From: Micropterix aruncella
Lineage: Eukaryota; Arthropoda; Insecta; Lepidoptera; Micropterigidae
Direction of reading: 5' to 3'
DNA: 64,000 nucleotides
Assembly (NCBI GenBank): GCA_944548615.1
Contig: OX155954.1
Span: 1,841,335 to 1,905,334 of the forward strand
Part shown: positions 1 through 11,484 of the stretch, piece by piece
Position numbering within the stretch: the stretch's first letter is position 1
Layout: every line of letters starts with the position of its first letter
The notes under the pieces: generated by a model
What the model saw: only the letters and a program-made list of their open reading frames with translations
Database searches by the model: none
What the model was told of the DNA's origin: nothing
Made by a program: the position numbers and the translations under genes

Positions 1-2750
1 CGTTCTCTTCGCGGTCTGTGCGCCTCGAATGTCTCTCTCATTTGCTGCACAGTTTCTGGTATCGTTTTTGTAGTTTGTTTTTCAAAAAAATCTCCTGGGA
101 GCCTGAGTGTTGTCCCGTACAGTAATTCAGCCGGGCTGATCCCGTAGTCTTCTTTAATAGCTGCTCGTAATCCCATTAATACGGTGGGTAATTCTCTCAC
201 CCAATTCGCTGTTTTTAGTCGCGCTCTTAATGCTGCTTTTAGGGATCTATGCCATCTTTCTATCATCCCATTTGCCTGGGGGTGATACGCTGTGGTATGT
301 ATCTTTTTTACTCCCAGTATCTGTGTCAAAGCTGTGAATAATGTGGACTCGAACTGCCTTCCCTGGTCAGTGGTAATCCGAATCGGTGCTCCGAATCGCG
401 CAATCCATCCTTCGTAGAAGACCTGCGCTACCGTTTCTGCGCTTATATCTTTGACCGGGATACATTCGACCCACTTCGTTGCCCTGTCGATCATGGTTAC
501 GAGGTATCGGTACTCTTCTGCTATTCCTAAGGGTCCGACGATGTCTATATGTACGTGTTCTAAACGTCCTGCCTCCATGAATGTCCCTATGGGCGCGCGC
601 GTATGTCTATGTATTTTTGCGCGCTGACAAGCGATGCATGTTTTTGCATATTCCGCGCTCTCCTTATTCATCCTTGGCCAAAAATAACGTTCCGCTACCA
701 TTTTTCTTGTCGCTCGGATACCGGGATGACTGATGTCGTGTACCAATTTTATTGCTTTTATCCGCAGTGCTGGCGTGATGTATGGCCTTGCTTTCTTGTT
801 GGACACTTCGCACCATACTGGTTTGTCGCCTTTCTTTTCAAATTTTAAATTTTCTTGTTGCCTTATCATTTTTAGCTCGGGATCTTCTGCCTGTTGTGCC
901 GCCAATTCTTCGTAGTCGAACGTGTTTGGGCAGTCGATTTCTGCTATCCTCGAGAGCGCGTCGGCCACGACGTTTGCTTTTCCCGGCAGGTACTCTATCG
1001 TGCTTGCAAATTGCGAAATATATGACGTATGACGAATTCGCATGGGCGTTTCCGTAATAGAGTCGTCCAATTTCTTGAGAGCGTGAATTAGTGGCTTGTG
1101 ATCCGTGAATATCGTCAGCTCACGCCCTTCTACCATCTTCCGAAAGTGTCTCACCGATAGGTAGATTGCCAACAACTCCCTATCGTAAGTTGCATAATTT
1201 TGTTGCGCATGCGACATTGCCTTCGAATAAAATCCTAACGGCGCCCATTCTCCACCTTTCTTTTGATGTAATGCCGCTCCTACGCAGGTATTTGATGCAT
1301 CTGTCATTATTGCCAATGGTGCATGCGCCGACGGGTGCGCTAAAATTACCGCTTCTTCAACGCTGTCCCGGCATTTCTCGAATGCTTCTGTGGTTTCTGT
1401 TGTCCATGGAATTGGCGTGCGATCATTCTTTTTTGCTCCTTGTAGGAACTTGTTTAATTTTTCTTGATATTGCGCGGCTCTTGGGATGCTATTTCTATAG
1501 AAATTGATCATTCCTAGGAATCTCCGTAACTGCTGAACGTCTGCTGGTTTCGGGTATTTTTTTATCGCCTCTACCTTGTCCGCCTTCGGTCGTATTCCAG
1601 TAGCATTCACGGTGTATCCTAGGAAGTCTAGCTCGGTTCTTCCTACGTGGCATTTGTCTATGTTGATCGTGATTCCATGCGCGTCTAATCTCCCGAGCGT
1701 TTCTTTTAAGTGTCTTGCGTGAGCTTCCTCGTTTTCTGAGGCTATTAAAATGTCGTCGATATACACGAATATGAACGGTAAGCCCCTCAGTACTTCGTCC
1801 ATAAAACGCTGCATCGTCTGTGCTCCGTTTCGTAGTCCGAAGCTCATTCTGCACATCTCAAAAAGGCCGAAGGGAGTGGTGATGGCTGTCTTTTCCATAT
1901 CTTCTTTTCTTACCGGTATTTGTGTGTATGCCTTTACCAAATCTAACGATGTGAAAATGGTGCTATTTTCCAGCGAGTGCGTGAAATCCTGTAGTCTCGG
2001 GATAGTATATCGATCTGGTACGGTGATACTGTTGAGCCTCCTATAGTCTCCACATGGTCGGAATTCTCCATTTGCTTTGGGGACCAAATGCAGCGGGCTC
2101 GCCCATTGGCTCTTCGACGGTCGGCAGACTCCGGCTGCGATCATTTCGTCGAATATCTTCTTTGCCGCTGCGTACCTTTCTGGATTAAGTGGCCGCGGTC
2201 TGGCGAACACCGGTGGACCTTCCGTTTCAATGTGGTGTTCCACCTGGTGTTTCGGTTGTCTCGGTTGAGATGTTGCTGATGTAATATTCTGAAACTCGTC
2301 GAATATTCTTAGGTAATTCGGCAATTGTTTGATGGCCTGGATGGATAGTGCCCGTGCTTCTGTCGTGCGTGAGTTTGGCGAGATTAATTTTTTTTGAAAT
2401 AGGTCAACTAATAGTCGGTGCTTCGCCAAAAAATCTGCTCCTATGATGGGCTGCTGTACATCCGCAATTATGAAGATGGCCGCCAATGGGTTTTCTAGGC
2501 CGATGTTTAGTGTCATCTCCTTTCTTCCGTATGTGGCGATGGTAGTACCGTTAGCCGCTCGAAGCCTGAGGTCCGCTCTTCTGCCGTTGTCGGATTTCCT
2601 TCTTGGAAGGACGCTGACATTTGCGCCAGTATCAACCAAGAAGAGTGCGTTGGTGCTGCGGTCTCGAACGTATAAGCGGTTGGTGTCGTCGGCGCCGAGT
2701 TGATCTACCCCCGGCGCCTCTAGTAGTTTTCCGCCTGATTCCTCTGCTTC
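1..2750 (-). mobile_element. pol: Ty3/gypsy retrotransposon pol (protease-RT-RNase H-integrase), cut by window edge
   Basis: This is one open minus-strand reading frame that runs off the left edge of the window. Reading leftward it shows an aspartic protease (LVDTGA near 2640-2623), reverse transcriptase (YIDD at 1763-1752), RNase H (FTDHKPL near 1118-1091) and integrase. The integrase has an HHCC zinc finger (about 745-620) and a D,D,E core (HID near 550, TTDQG near 378-365, MIERW near 270-255). I saw no stop in the parts I translated, so this copy may be young. The frame lies -1 relative to gag. Its upstream stop is near 2753-2751, so it can only be entered by frameshifting before the gag stop at 2722-2720. 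In a live element it makes the replication enzymes of a retrotransposon. The 3' LTR is outside the window. Confidence 0.93.
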
Positions 2751-3509
2751 TTATAGTTGCACGGCTGTTGACACCTCCTTGCGGCGTCCCCGAAGCGTCT
2801 GTGGAAGTAGCAGATGGTTTGTTCATTTTGCCCTGCCGAGCTGTTTCCCGCGTTGTTCCGCTGCAACTTTGTTATTTGCTCCTCCAGATCCTTGAGCTGT
2901 TTTTTTATTGTGGTCATGTGGTCATGTGCTTCCGCCCGCGTGTCGACTCGGTTCACTTCTTGCGTCTCCCTCGCCGTTGATTCCATCATTCGATCAGCTA
3001 AGTCCGCTAGGACGTCCAGGTTGCTCTCAGTATTTATCGACAAAAACGTCCTGATCGTCGTAGGTAGATGACCGAGCCACATCGCTTTAATGGTCTCATC
3101 GGGTATCTTCCCTCTGTTGAGCCCTTTCATTCGTCTCATTAACTGCGACGGCTTATCACTTCCCAGCTCAGTCTCATGGAGTAATTTTTTGCAGCTGTTG
3201 TGTCTCTGATTCCCCAAAAACACTGATTAATCGGGTCTTGATCGCTTCGAACTTGTTGTGGGTAGGCGGTTGTAGCAGTAAGTCTCCTACCTCCCGCAGC
3301 GCCGTCCTGTCTAACTGTGTGATTACACAGCTGAATTTATCTGCGTCGCTGCATTTCTGTGTTGCGAGCAGGATCTCCACGTGTGCGAACCATAGCCGTG
3401 GTTCCTGATGCCAGAACGTCGGTATCCTCGAGTTGATGCTCATCGGAGCGATGTCCTGCACTTGCCTGCTGCTTCCGGCCGTGCCGCTAGGAATGTCTTC
3501 CGTATTCAT
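2720..3509 (-). pseudogene. gag: Ty3/gypsy gag with one frameshift
   Basis: This is the structural (capsid) gene of the minus-strand gypsy element. The first part (3509 to about 3187) has the capsid signature WFAHVE and reads into a run of six A residues on the minus strand (six T at 3185-3190). Homology continues one base out of frame from there to the stop at 2722-2720. The second part ends with a coiled-coil-like stretch and a CYFHRRFG...C..PC zinc-binding motif typical of this gag type. A single-base gain in the homopolymer is the simplest explanation, so this copy probably makes no full Gag. Programmed slippage is possible but less likely in the middle of capsid. The start is taken as the Met codon at 3509. 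Confidence 0.82.
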
Positions 3510-3900
3510 TTTCTTTAGGTTGCGAAGATCTTTAGGTTGTCCTGTTGGTCCGTTGAGTGTCTGACGAGTTGTAGACCTTGCTCGTTAGTCCGATTCAGGC
3601 GCGCCGTCGATCTTGCGTCCTCGTACAGGGTCACCAATTTCGCGTCTCTTTCGTGTGTCGAAGAACGTGATAGTAAAAAAACCGCGATAAACTGTTATGT
3701 AAAATATATTTTTTCTCTTTACAAAAATGTACAATAATACGTGATAACGCGAGCGTAATTTCTTTCAGTTGAATCGTCTCTTGTCAAGGTACAGAATGAC
3801 AGTTCGAAAATTTGTTTTTAAAATTTGAATGTATCCACTTTTTAATAGAACGAAATAATATTGCTGGGCTCGTTCTCAGCCAGCCATTAAATCAAAATAA
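3510..3900 (-). repeat. Gypsy leader, primer-binding site and probable 5' LTR (boundary uncertain)
   Basis: Read on the minus strand, the leader between gag and the LTR contains TTGGTGACCC at about 3638-3629. This has the form of a tRNA primer-binding site (TGG followed by an acceptor-stem complement) and sits where one is expected. The LTR should lie to its right from about 3640. I could not fix the outer LTR end because the partner LTR is outside the window and no TG...CA end with a target duplication stood out. 3640-3900 is AT-rich. Confidence 0.5.
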
Positions 3901-5150
3901 AAATAAACTTTATAGTTGGGTTTGTAGCGTCGCTACAAGCTGATGATTTTTTTGAGCATGCCGATTCCTTTAAATGCAAGTCGGCCCGAATGAAATGTGT
4001 AACTTTCTTCTGCCTCAATTTGGTTTTATTGTTAAAATTTATAAAAAACAAAAACATAATTTTCAACAAAAACAATAATTTTATGAATTTAATATTTAAT
4101 GTTTAGATTACACTGATTATCGTAATATACCTGACCATCTACATACGTTGTTTTTTTTCTATTTTGTTTTGATACTTTTTATTGTGTGATTATTTAAAGT
4201 GCCTAAGATGACTATTAATATGTTTATGATAATTATTTATTTTATATGTATACCCATGTCATCTAATCAGTTCTGGTTTTTTTCTTTTATCTGCCGTGTC
4301 AAGCCGACTTTAGTCAACGCTACTGTCAAATGAATATTTCTGTTTGATTAGTTTTATATCAATATATTATTAGCAACTGACGAATTATAATATACGATAA
4401 CTAGCTTCAATTGACTATTCATGCTTTTATTGCATATTCTAAATGAATAAATTGATACTGATACAGATACTGCAAAAGTATAGTTTGATAAAAACTCGCT
4501 GTTTTACTCACCAAGATATTGAAGAAGTTTTGTATTTATAATAATTATCAGTACGAGTTTAGATTCAATAATATCTGACTTAAGAACTTACAATTATTTG
4601 TTTATTTTAAATGTAATACCTTACGAAACGTTTTATGAATAAAATGTTTAATCCTGAAATCATTAGTTAAAACGGTTCTCAATTAAGAGAAGTAGATGTT
4701 CAGGATTTGTTTCTATTGAGGCAGCCGCAGCTAAGCCTGAAACGTGCTGTGAATATATCTATACGCGACTTAAGTGAATTCCCGTTAAAATCACTTCAAC
4801 AGCTGTGGCAGTTAATAACACTTCGACAATAAAATAGACATGGCAGTTTATTTATCCTGTCAGTGCAAAGCTCCTATGTGATTTCTATTCATTACCTGAA
4901 GATGTGTTGGCAGCATCTGTCAGGCGACGATCTTTCTGATATAAACATATGATATTGTTAAAAACATCGTTCGCCAAGTCGTGTCGCGATATTATTATTA
5001 TTATAACGAGTTTTGAATGATTCTTATATTACAAGCATAGGTGAATGATTACATGTCATATGTATGTCATCAATCAATTATACAGTCAACAAATTCAGTT
5101 GTGTAGACATTATTTTACACCGAAAATTACGTTAGGTACCTACTATTTCT
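3901..5150. other. AT-rich non-coding DNA
   Basis: This stretch is AT-rich, with many stops in all frames and no recognisable protein similarity, tRNA fold or sizeable inverted repeat. It may include the outer gypsy LTR sequence on its left and decayed repeats. Confidence 0.5.
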
Positions 5151-5154
5151 ACAC

Positions 5155-5300
5155 TACTGCCCAACAAAAAAGGAGTGTAATAATGTGTTCAGGGTTCATC
5201 TATGTTTGTTTTTTCTTTAATCCACTAGAACTTCTAAATGCTCAACCCAATTTAGAAGTATGTGGTATTGTTAGAACCGTTATGTCATCCCGAGTTTCAT
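5155..5300. repeat. Interspersed repeat, copy 1
   Basis: The block 'actgcccaacaaaaaagg' through 'cttctaaatgctc...ttagaagtatgtg' recurs at 22587-22705 with a few substitutions. It resembles a non-autonomous repeat type common in Lepidoptera. No coding capacity is visible. Confidence 0.6.
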
Positions 5301-5393
5301 AGGGTACCTTAACTGATCTTTTAGTGCAATATAATGGTATGGAGATGCTGACGCTACGCGTTGATGATGAAGCAGTCTGATTATGAACCACTG

Positions 5394-5661
5394 GGCCCGA
5401 TTGCGTTTCTTTGTGTACTAACACTGACTTTAGTTCAAGCGAACGAGATAGAGCAATACGTTAGAGCGGAATATGAAACGAACGATCGTCGATAAAAACT
5501 ACCTGTCGAACTTATACTCGTCCAAATAAATTTGAACACATTTCGTGCGGTGTTAGATTCAGATGCTTTATCGTTGATGGGTAGTTTTAATGCGAAAAAG
5601 TGACAACCTGTCATTTCACATTCCGCTCTAGCGTATTTCCCTGTATCGTTCACACGAACTA
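5394..5661. mobile_element. MITE with long inverted ends, copy 1
   Basis: The two halves are inverted copies. 'atacgttagagcggaatatg' at 5456 pairs imperfectly with the reverse complement of the segment ending at 5636, and the similarity extends outward to about 5431 and 5661. A second copy lies at 19243-19480. Both begin near GGGCCCGATTGCG. It has no coding capacity, consistent with a miniature inverted-repeat DNA transposon. Confidence 0.7.
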
Positions 5662-5689
5662 ATTTCCGATTTTATAGATATTACGAGAC

Positions 5690-6310
5690 AAGAAGCCAAC
5701 AAACTAAAAACACAAGGCAAGCTACTGGGTCGAATTATAATATTCCGATTGTAAAGTCCTCATTTGCCCAAAGGCATTTTTACTTCCTTGCGCCGAGATT
5801 TTATAATAATTTAAATGAGAGTTATAAGAATGCAAACAACTTAAATTCATTCAAAATACTTATAAAGAAGTACCTGCTTGAAAGGGGTCCAATGTATGCG
5901 GAGTCTCAATTGCTCTCGCTAATAATTTAAGTTGTTTTATTAAATTATATATTACTAACTAATATCAAATCTCGTGTATTATTTGCTATGTATATATATG
6001 TGTAGGTATGTATATATATATTTATGTATGTGTGTATGTATGCGTATGTATATATGTATATATTCTTATGTATCATGCAATACAACTTAAGTTCAGAATA
6101 TCAAAAGAGTCAGCTCGTCGATACAATTAAACAAAAATCAGCATCCCTAGATACGGGTCTCTGACCTAGTTAGGAATGCGGATAAACATTTTCACCATAG
6201 GATGTGCTCAATCTCTCCCAACTCAACCATATTATGTAAATGGTGTTTATATGACATATTATATGAAGTTATTGTAAATTAATAAATAAAAAAAATAAAA
6301 TTTTAGTTCA
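5690..6310 (+). mobile_element. Non-LTR retrotransposon 3' end (truncated)
   Basis: One frame at about 5733-5895 reads like the C-terminal tail of a Jockey/CR1-type reverse-transcriptase protein (FAQRHFYFLAPRFYN, then SFKILIKKYLLE). It is followed by an AT-rich 3' untranslated region and an A-rich tail near 6280-6300. The segment 6125-6300 is nearly identical to 14803-14975, another 3' end of the same family. It is 5'-truncated and inactive. Simple (TATG)n-like repeats lie at about 5990-6065. Confidence 0.7.
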
Positions 6311-6389
6311 CGAAAAAACGCAATCGAGACCACTGTCTACTGATAAATTTTTAGCTTTTCTAAAAAGCTTTTGGGGTACTAATTAAGAT

Positions 6390-6625
6390 TACATCTTTCT
6401 AGTACATACGCCAGCGCCAGGTGTCCTGGAATCTGGTCTGCTGACTACCCTGGCATTCTATTGTTAAAATACTGTCTGATCTAAAAGTATCTTATCTTAA
6501 CTTAATTTAAAAGAAAAGAATCTACCCTAGTACGGGCATTAACCTAGTTGGGTAGTTTTTAAGACATAATTTTTGTACTACTTTCTCTTAAATAAAGCAT
6601 TATTATTATTATTATTATCAGTATT
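6390..6625. repeat. Interspersed repeat ending in (ATT)n
   Basis: The part with 'cgccagcgccaggtgtcc' (6409-6480) is homologous to 11640-11725. Downstream is a segment ending in an AATAAA-like signal and (ATT)n near 6600-6620, like the 3' tail of a short retroelement. Confidence 0.5.
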
Positions 6626-7185
6626 TCCTGACTCTTATACTTTTTTGTTGCTGGCTCTGGTACTACTATGTACGAGTAGGTTATCACGGTTGGCGAAATC
6701 GGCGACTTTCGCTTGCAGCTGGCAACATTGTTCTTGAACCGTATATTCTGCGAGTCTTAATATTAAACCTCAGATAGAGCTAGAAATAGTAGCATTCACA
6801 TTCGGCTTGGTTAGTCGGACGCAACAACGTAATAATACCACCATTTTCCCTCGCGTTTTCTCCCCCCGGGTAATAAAATACGCGGTTCTAAGATTACGGC
6901 GTTTTGCGGTCAATGTTTTGTAAGGCGACCTTACACCGAAGTAACTGGTACCGTTGACCGGTGATGCGGAACTGTGATTTGTTGTCACTGCTACTGACAA
7001 CATGATAATGGATAATATTTTAGAGTGTGTTACTTTATTTAGTTGTGTATATATACAACCCATACAAGCTTGAAGTGGTTTTTTTCGACGTAAGCCCATT
7101 AAATGGAAAACCCTGCTTTTACTAATCGTCTCCCGTGGTCTTTCAAAGAGAAGATAAAAATCTGTAAAACATATTCGCTAAGTTT
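6626..7185. other. No recognisable feature
   Basis: This is unassigned non-coding sequence. A minus-strand open stretch of 109 codons (7099-6770) shows no family motif and is probably chance. Confidence 0.4.
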
Positions 7186-7186
7186 A

Positions 7187-7350
7187 AATCCTGTCGAGAT
7201 GAACCCCGACCCGTACGTTCAAAAAGCGTCACAACTTCGAAAATGATTTCCAAAGTTCACGATATGGTCTTGGCAGATGGACGCTTGAAATTATCTGAAA
7301 TAGCTGATAGCGTAGGCATCACAAAAAAATGAGCAAGAATCTGCATCACT
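7187..7350 (+). mobile_element. mariner transposase fragment (decayed)
   Basis: One frame near 7250-7325 reads KVHDMVLADGRLKLSEIAD. This matches the second helix-turn-helix region of mariner transposases (H.IVL.DRKLKL.EIAD pattern). It is a short piece with a stop just downstream (7331) and no inverted ends found, so it is a dead fragment. Confidence 0.6.
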
Positions 7351-7455
7351 GAGCAAGAATTGCTTAAGAAAATCCTCCGGTCGGGTGCTGCGTATCTTAC
7401 TCTCGATCATAAAATAATAATTCAATTCAGACAGAGGATCCGATCGCACCTATCT

Positions 7456-8130
7456 ATGACACAGCCGTGATAGTGGAAATAGAGTCCTTTCCGGGTTCGT
7501 CCCTCTTCGCGGAGGATACCGGATGGAAGTTAAGCCGTGAGTTGAGCCGATCCAAGGTGACGAGCTGGGGATATGGTCTTTCTGACATCTGGCCTGCCGA
7601 ACTCACGGTTCAACTCCTATCTGGTAGCCTCTCTAAGAGGGGCTGACCCTGTCAGGGCCGCTGTGAGATTCCACCACGGCTGTTATCCGGCAGTCGGAGG
7701 CGGTTGGGATTGGAAGATCGCAGATTCGGGGGAATACCTCGGGCGGAACTGGGCGGTTAGAGCACTTGCGGAAAAACGGAGAAAGCCCTAGCTGGCGAAT
7801 AACCAAAGGGGTCTGGAAACGTATGTTTCTTTTGACAGCGGAGGGTAGTCGTCGACCTGACGTCTTCAACCCTTGAATCGATCCGTCGGCCACCCGATCG
7901 CGAGTGACCACGGCGGGCAAAGAGCGTCACGTTCCGGAAAATATTCAAACTGAATAGCAGCTTACGTCAGGTAGAGGCCGCGCAAGGTACTCGCACTCTT
8001 GACCAGTCTGGAGGACGGAAAAATCTGGCCAAATCTGGTAGTAAAGGCGTGAGCTTGGCCCGCTAATTCACTTTCCAGTGCCTCGCAGTAAGGCGTCGTC
8101 TTCTTACGGGCATGTTGGCGGAGCTAGTCT
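7456..8130. repeat. GC-rich repeat family (GCR), rearranged copy, mostly reverse
   Basis: 7456-7563 matches 15937-16035 and 10640-10720 in the forward direction. About 7690-8110 matches the reverse complement of the family (compare 13970-14250, and the reverse complement of 15690-15740). It abuts a forward copy beginning near 8138, giving a head-to-head arrangement. No frame has a recognisable protein domain. The block is clearly richer in GC than its surroundings. Confidence 0.6.
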
Positions 8131-8137
8131 GCGAACT

Positions 8138-8420
8138 GGAGCTGTCAACTACAGTAGGTGAACCCGTCATATCAGGAAGTGTTAACGATATTTGATCATT
8201 CTGTCTCCCGTGAGGTGAGCGTAGAAGACTTGGGACGAATAACATTCCACTGTATAGTTACGGCACTCGCCCGTAAGAAGCCAACGCCTTACCGCGATAA
8301 ACCCGGTTTACACCGAACGGTCCGACACTCTGGCCCTTACTTCCAGTTACAGCCAGATTTCTCTGGCCTCCCGACTGGTTACGTTCGCCCTTCCGACTGG
8401 TTACTGTGGACTGTGTTGTA
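8138..8420 (+). repeat. GCR family, 5' segment
   Basis: It starts with 'gagctgtcaactac' and runs through 'gtgagcgtagaagacttggg', 'cgccttaccgcga' and 'cgactggttac'. The same order occurs at 9448-9790, 29384-29615 and 31201-31390, and in reverse at 14460-14625. The 118-codon open frame across it is not supported by any protein motif. Confidence 0.65.
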
Positions 8421-8910
8421 TAACCTAAGTCTGTATGTAATCACCTCACGGATAAAAGAGCGTTCGCCCGTTGCAGATGACAGCTCCAAAAGTAGATTAT
8501 TGCGATTTGATTGACTGGAAGATATTGTAATCGAATTTATTTCGGCCGCTAACGCTGAAAATCGCTGGTTGCCTTTTGATCTGATGTAATCACGCTATGT
8601 TTCTTGACCTAATCTTTCTGGGTTCATTTTCTTTTTCTTTTTCATTCTTATTTTTATTTAGTTTTTCCATTTATTCTTTTCCATTTTGGCGAATGCGCGC
8701 ATCTACTGATTATTCTATACGTCATTTAATGATAGTCTTTGTTAACTACGCTGGCGAGACACTTGTAGTTCTGGACACTTATTAAACTACTGAGTTTACA
8801 ATCTGCTTCTGAAGCAGATTGTAACGAAATAATCTGCAGGATGTAGCATTTCCAAATACGTGTCTTGTCTTTGGTGGACTGGAAGATTTGGCTAACAGGA
8901 AGATATTGTA
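8421..8910. other. Unassigned, T-rich
   Basis: It includes a T-rich tract (8620-8680) and short GCR-like pieces. No gene is seen. Confidence 0.35.
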
Positions 8911-8912
8911 AT

Positions 8913-8986
8913 GTAGCAATAAGTCCGCCATTGTGCCTTATTTTTATTGTGCAATAAAGAGATTTTCATTCATTCATTCATTCAAA
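8913..8986 (+). mobile_element. 3' tail of I/R1-type LINE with (CATT)n
   Basis: The text 'gcaataagtccgccattgt...caataaagagattttcattcattc' is almost identical to 58442-58523, the 3' end of the LINE at 57545-58525. This is an extreme 5'-truncated insertion of the same family with its (CATT)n tail. Confidence 0.75.
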
Positions 8987-9382
8987 GTTGTAACCACTAA
9001 AACTTTGTAACACATGGCGAATGAGCTTACATACTTAGGAGTATATTATGCAACGAGTGTACATAAAACAGCGATATTGATTAACGACATTGTGTCCTCG
9101 CACACATGGGCAAGAAATTACCGGCTATAAACTGACATGCAACCACATGCAACTGGGTATTATTATACTAACAGCAACTAGCATATGGACTTCCAGTGCG
9201 GACTATTTAGTGACATATATATTTTGAAATCGATATGAGCGCCGCTACTGAAATATAAAAAAGCCGATAAACCTATTGCACCGCTAAACAAGTGGGTCAT
9301 CTTCGTTCAACGTGTAATTGCTGAACTGGTTAAACAGAGGGGTTTTAATACCAATTTTAACATGAATGATTAAATCCATTGT

Positions 9383-9422
9383 GCCACGCCAGCCACGCCA
9401 CGCCAGCCACGCCACGCCACGA
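9383..9422. repeat. Short minisatellite (CCACG/CCAGCCACG units)
   Basis: Tandem GCCACGCCA-type units sit immediately before a GCR copy. No function is evident. Confidence 0.7.
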
Positions 9423-9447
9423 GGAGTGCTACTGAGACAGTAGGGCG

Positions 9448-10860
9448 GTGTCGACTACAACGGGCGAACCCGTCACCCCAGGCTGCTATAACGATATGTG
9501 ATAATTTTTTTCAGTCGTAGGATGAGCGTAGAAGACTTAGAGACAATTATAGCTCCCAACTGCAACGGGAGAACCTAGATCGTTCTGTCTCCCGTGAGGT
9601 AGAAGACTTAGGACAAAAAGAGTCCACTGTCTAGTTACGCCACATATCCGTAAGAAGCCAACGCCTTACCGCGAGATAACCAGTTTAATCACCCTTCGGG
9701 CCGACACTCGCGCCCTTACTTCCAGTTGCAACCAGATTACTCCTGTCTCCCGACTGGTTACAGGTTCGAGGTCGCTTGCACAGTCCTCTCCCTTACGTAG
9801 CTGCCTGCATACGTGGTCCTCTCCCTTACGTACGTAGGTGATACGGTGTTTCCGAATCTATCGCGGACAACGGCATCTTTACCCAGTATCGGGTAGCCGA
9901 TTGGTCGTTTCAAGAGCAGTTGCCGTAAGGTAAACAACTACCCCCCGCTCTATAGGAGACAGTACTGTTTTCGGACTCCCCCGGCTGGGTCAAAATGCAC
10001 AATCGATTGGCTGACGCCGCACGGTGAACAAACCGTCCAGGAGCACCTGAAGGTTGACTTCTAGGGGAAACTGGCCCGCTGGCCAGAGTTCTACCCTGGC
10101 TCGCAGTTCTACGTCGTGGCCGCCGGATGGATTTGGCCAAACTTCAACAGGGCCCATTAGGTTCTGAAGTCTTAGAGACAATACAATCTACTATCTCGCT
10201 ATGCCAACATAACCGTCAGAGATCAACGCCTTACGGCGAGGCACTGGGAAGAAACCCTGACTGCCAGTTTTGGAAGGATATCTCCGCCTGGAATTAGCCA
10301 TCAGGATACTTCCAACCTCCCGACTGGTCACGGGTCCAAAGTCACTTTCGCAACCTCTACCTGCCGTATTTTCAGCGGTGATTCGGTTTTAATCTATCGC
10401 GGACCATCGGCATCTTTTCCCCGGCTCTGAATTCAGGATTAGATAGTCTGATGGTCATTTCAAGAAAAGGTTAACGACAAGTCAGGAGACACCCGCTGCT
10501 TAGGAGACAGTATATTTCCATAGTCTCCAGAATCCTTCAGCAATTAGCGTCGCCGAACGGAGCGCAAACCGTCCAGTAGCGTCGACAGACAATCCCACCA
10601 GGAGAAACCGATCCACCAGTCGTGAGGCCTGGGACACGAGAGCCTTACCCGGGATAGCCTTCCACGCGAGGAGGCTTCTAAGTGGGAGCTGAATCGTGAG
10701 TTGCGCCGATCAAAGCCGTCAGGTCCAAAAGTGACCTCCGATGACCCTCCGGTTGACACTGAGGAGGAACTGCGATGGGAAATACTGATCAAGGCCAATA
10801 ATTTTTTTACGTTTTCGTTTTTTTCTGAGGTATAATTAAAGTAACCTGTATTTTTTTTTG
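9448..10860 (+). repeat. GCR family, longest copy (about 1.4 kb, internally repeated)
   Basis: Segments are ordered as in the other copies: a 5' part (9448-9790), a middle part (about 9845-10060), a second partial 5' and middle part (10165-10590), a third part (10640-10720, matching 7456-7563 and 15937-16035) and a 3' part (10705-10860, matching 25160-25325). A tRNA-like B-box string (GGTTCGAGGTC) occurs near 9754. I recognise no protein domain. It could be a non-autonomous retroelement or a composite repeat. Confidence 0.6.
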
Positions 10861-10937
10861 TTAAACACTCAAATATTGTCATTATTATATTATTCTTGTA
10901 ATATAGTTTTTGCTTTTTTCTTCGTGTTGAGTAGGTA

Positions 10938-10984
10938 CGTGACGTCACTCGAGCGGCGAGCAGAGCCGCTCGAGTGACGTCACG
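10938..10984. repeat. Perfect 20-bp hairpin with CRE-like arms
   Basis: The 20-base arms at 10938-10957 and 10965-10984 are exact reverse complements around a 7-base loop. Each arm contains TGACGTCA and CTCGAG. It lies just 3' of the long GCR copy in T-rich DNA. Confidence 0.9.
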
Positions 10985-11470
10985 TTTTATTAAAGCTACT
11001 TTTTTTTTTGTAGAAGCTCAAATATTTTTATTTCTATATTTTTCGTACATTAAAGTTTCGCTTTTTGTAAAATGTTTTTCTTTAGAGACTCAAATAGATT
11101 TAGTTTACAGACAAAATATATTTTTTTGTCACTCAAACCCTTGCTAAAATGTTATTTTTTAAGTTCAAGTAATTTTGGAAGTTGATAATTATTCCCTTCG
11201 ACCCTTCAGTTCTTAGGTCTCGACCTGTTGGCCTTTGTTAAAACTTAATGGCAATTCTAATAATATAACAATTCGAAGGTTCCTAGAACGTGCAGTCAAC
11301 ATTAAGTTTTTTTTTTCACATTGCGGCTTCGTTTTATTCACATTGCGAACCATTCTATTACAATATCTTTAAATTTTATGAATTATATTTAAAAAATATA
11401 TAATTCTACGAATTTTTTTATGTTTACTCTTAAATTCATGTAATAGCATTGGGATTAATTTATTATTATA
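10985..11470. other. AT-rich non-coding DNA
   Basis: Nothing recognisable is present. Confidence 0.5.
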
Positions 11471-11484
11471 ATTAAAAATAAGAT

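Noticed and set aside
1495..1854. 119-codon minus-strand frame
   Set aside because: It lies in a different frame from the gypsy reverse transcriptase that occupies the same DNA (YIDD motif), so it is a shadow.
8158..8514. 118-codon plus-strand frame in the GCR repeat
   Set aside because: Other GCR copies do not keep this frame open and no domain is recognisable.
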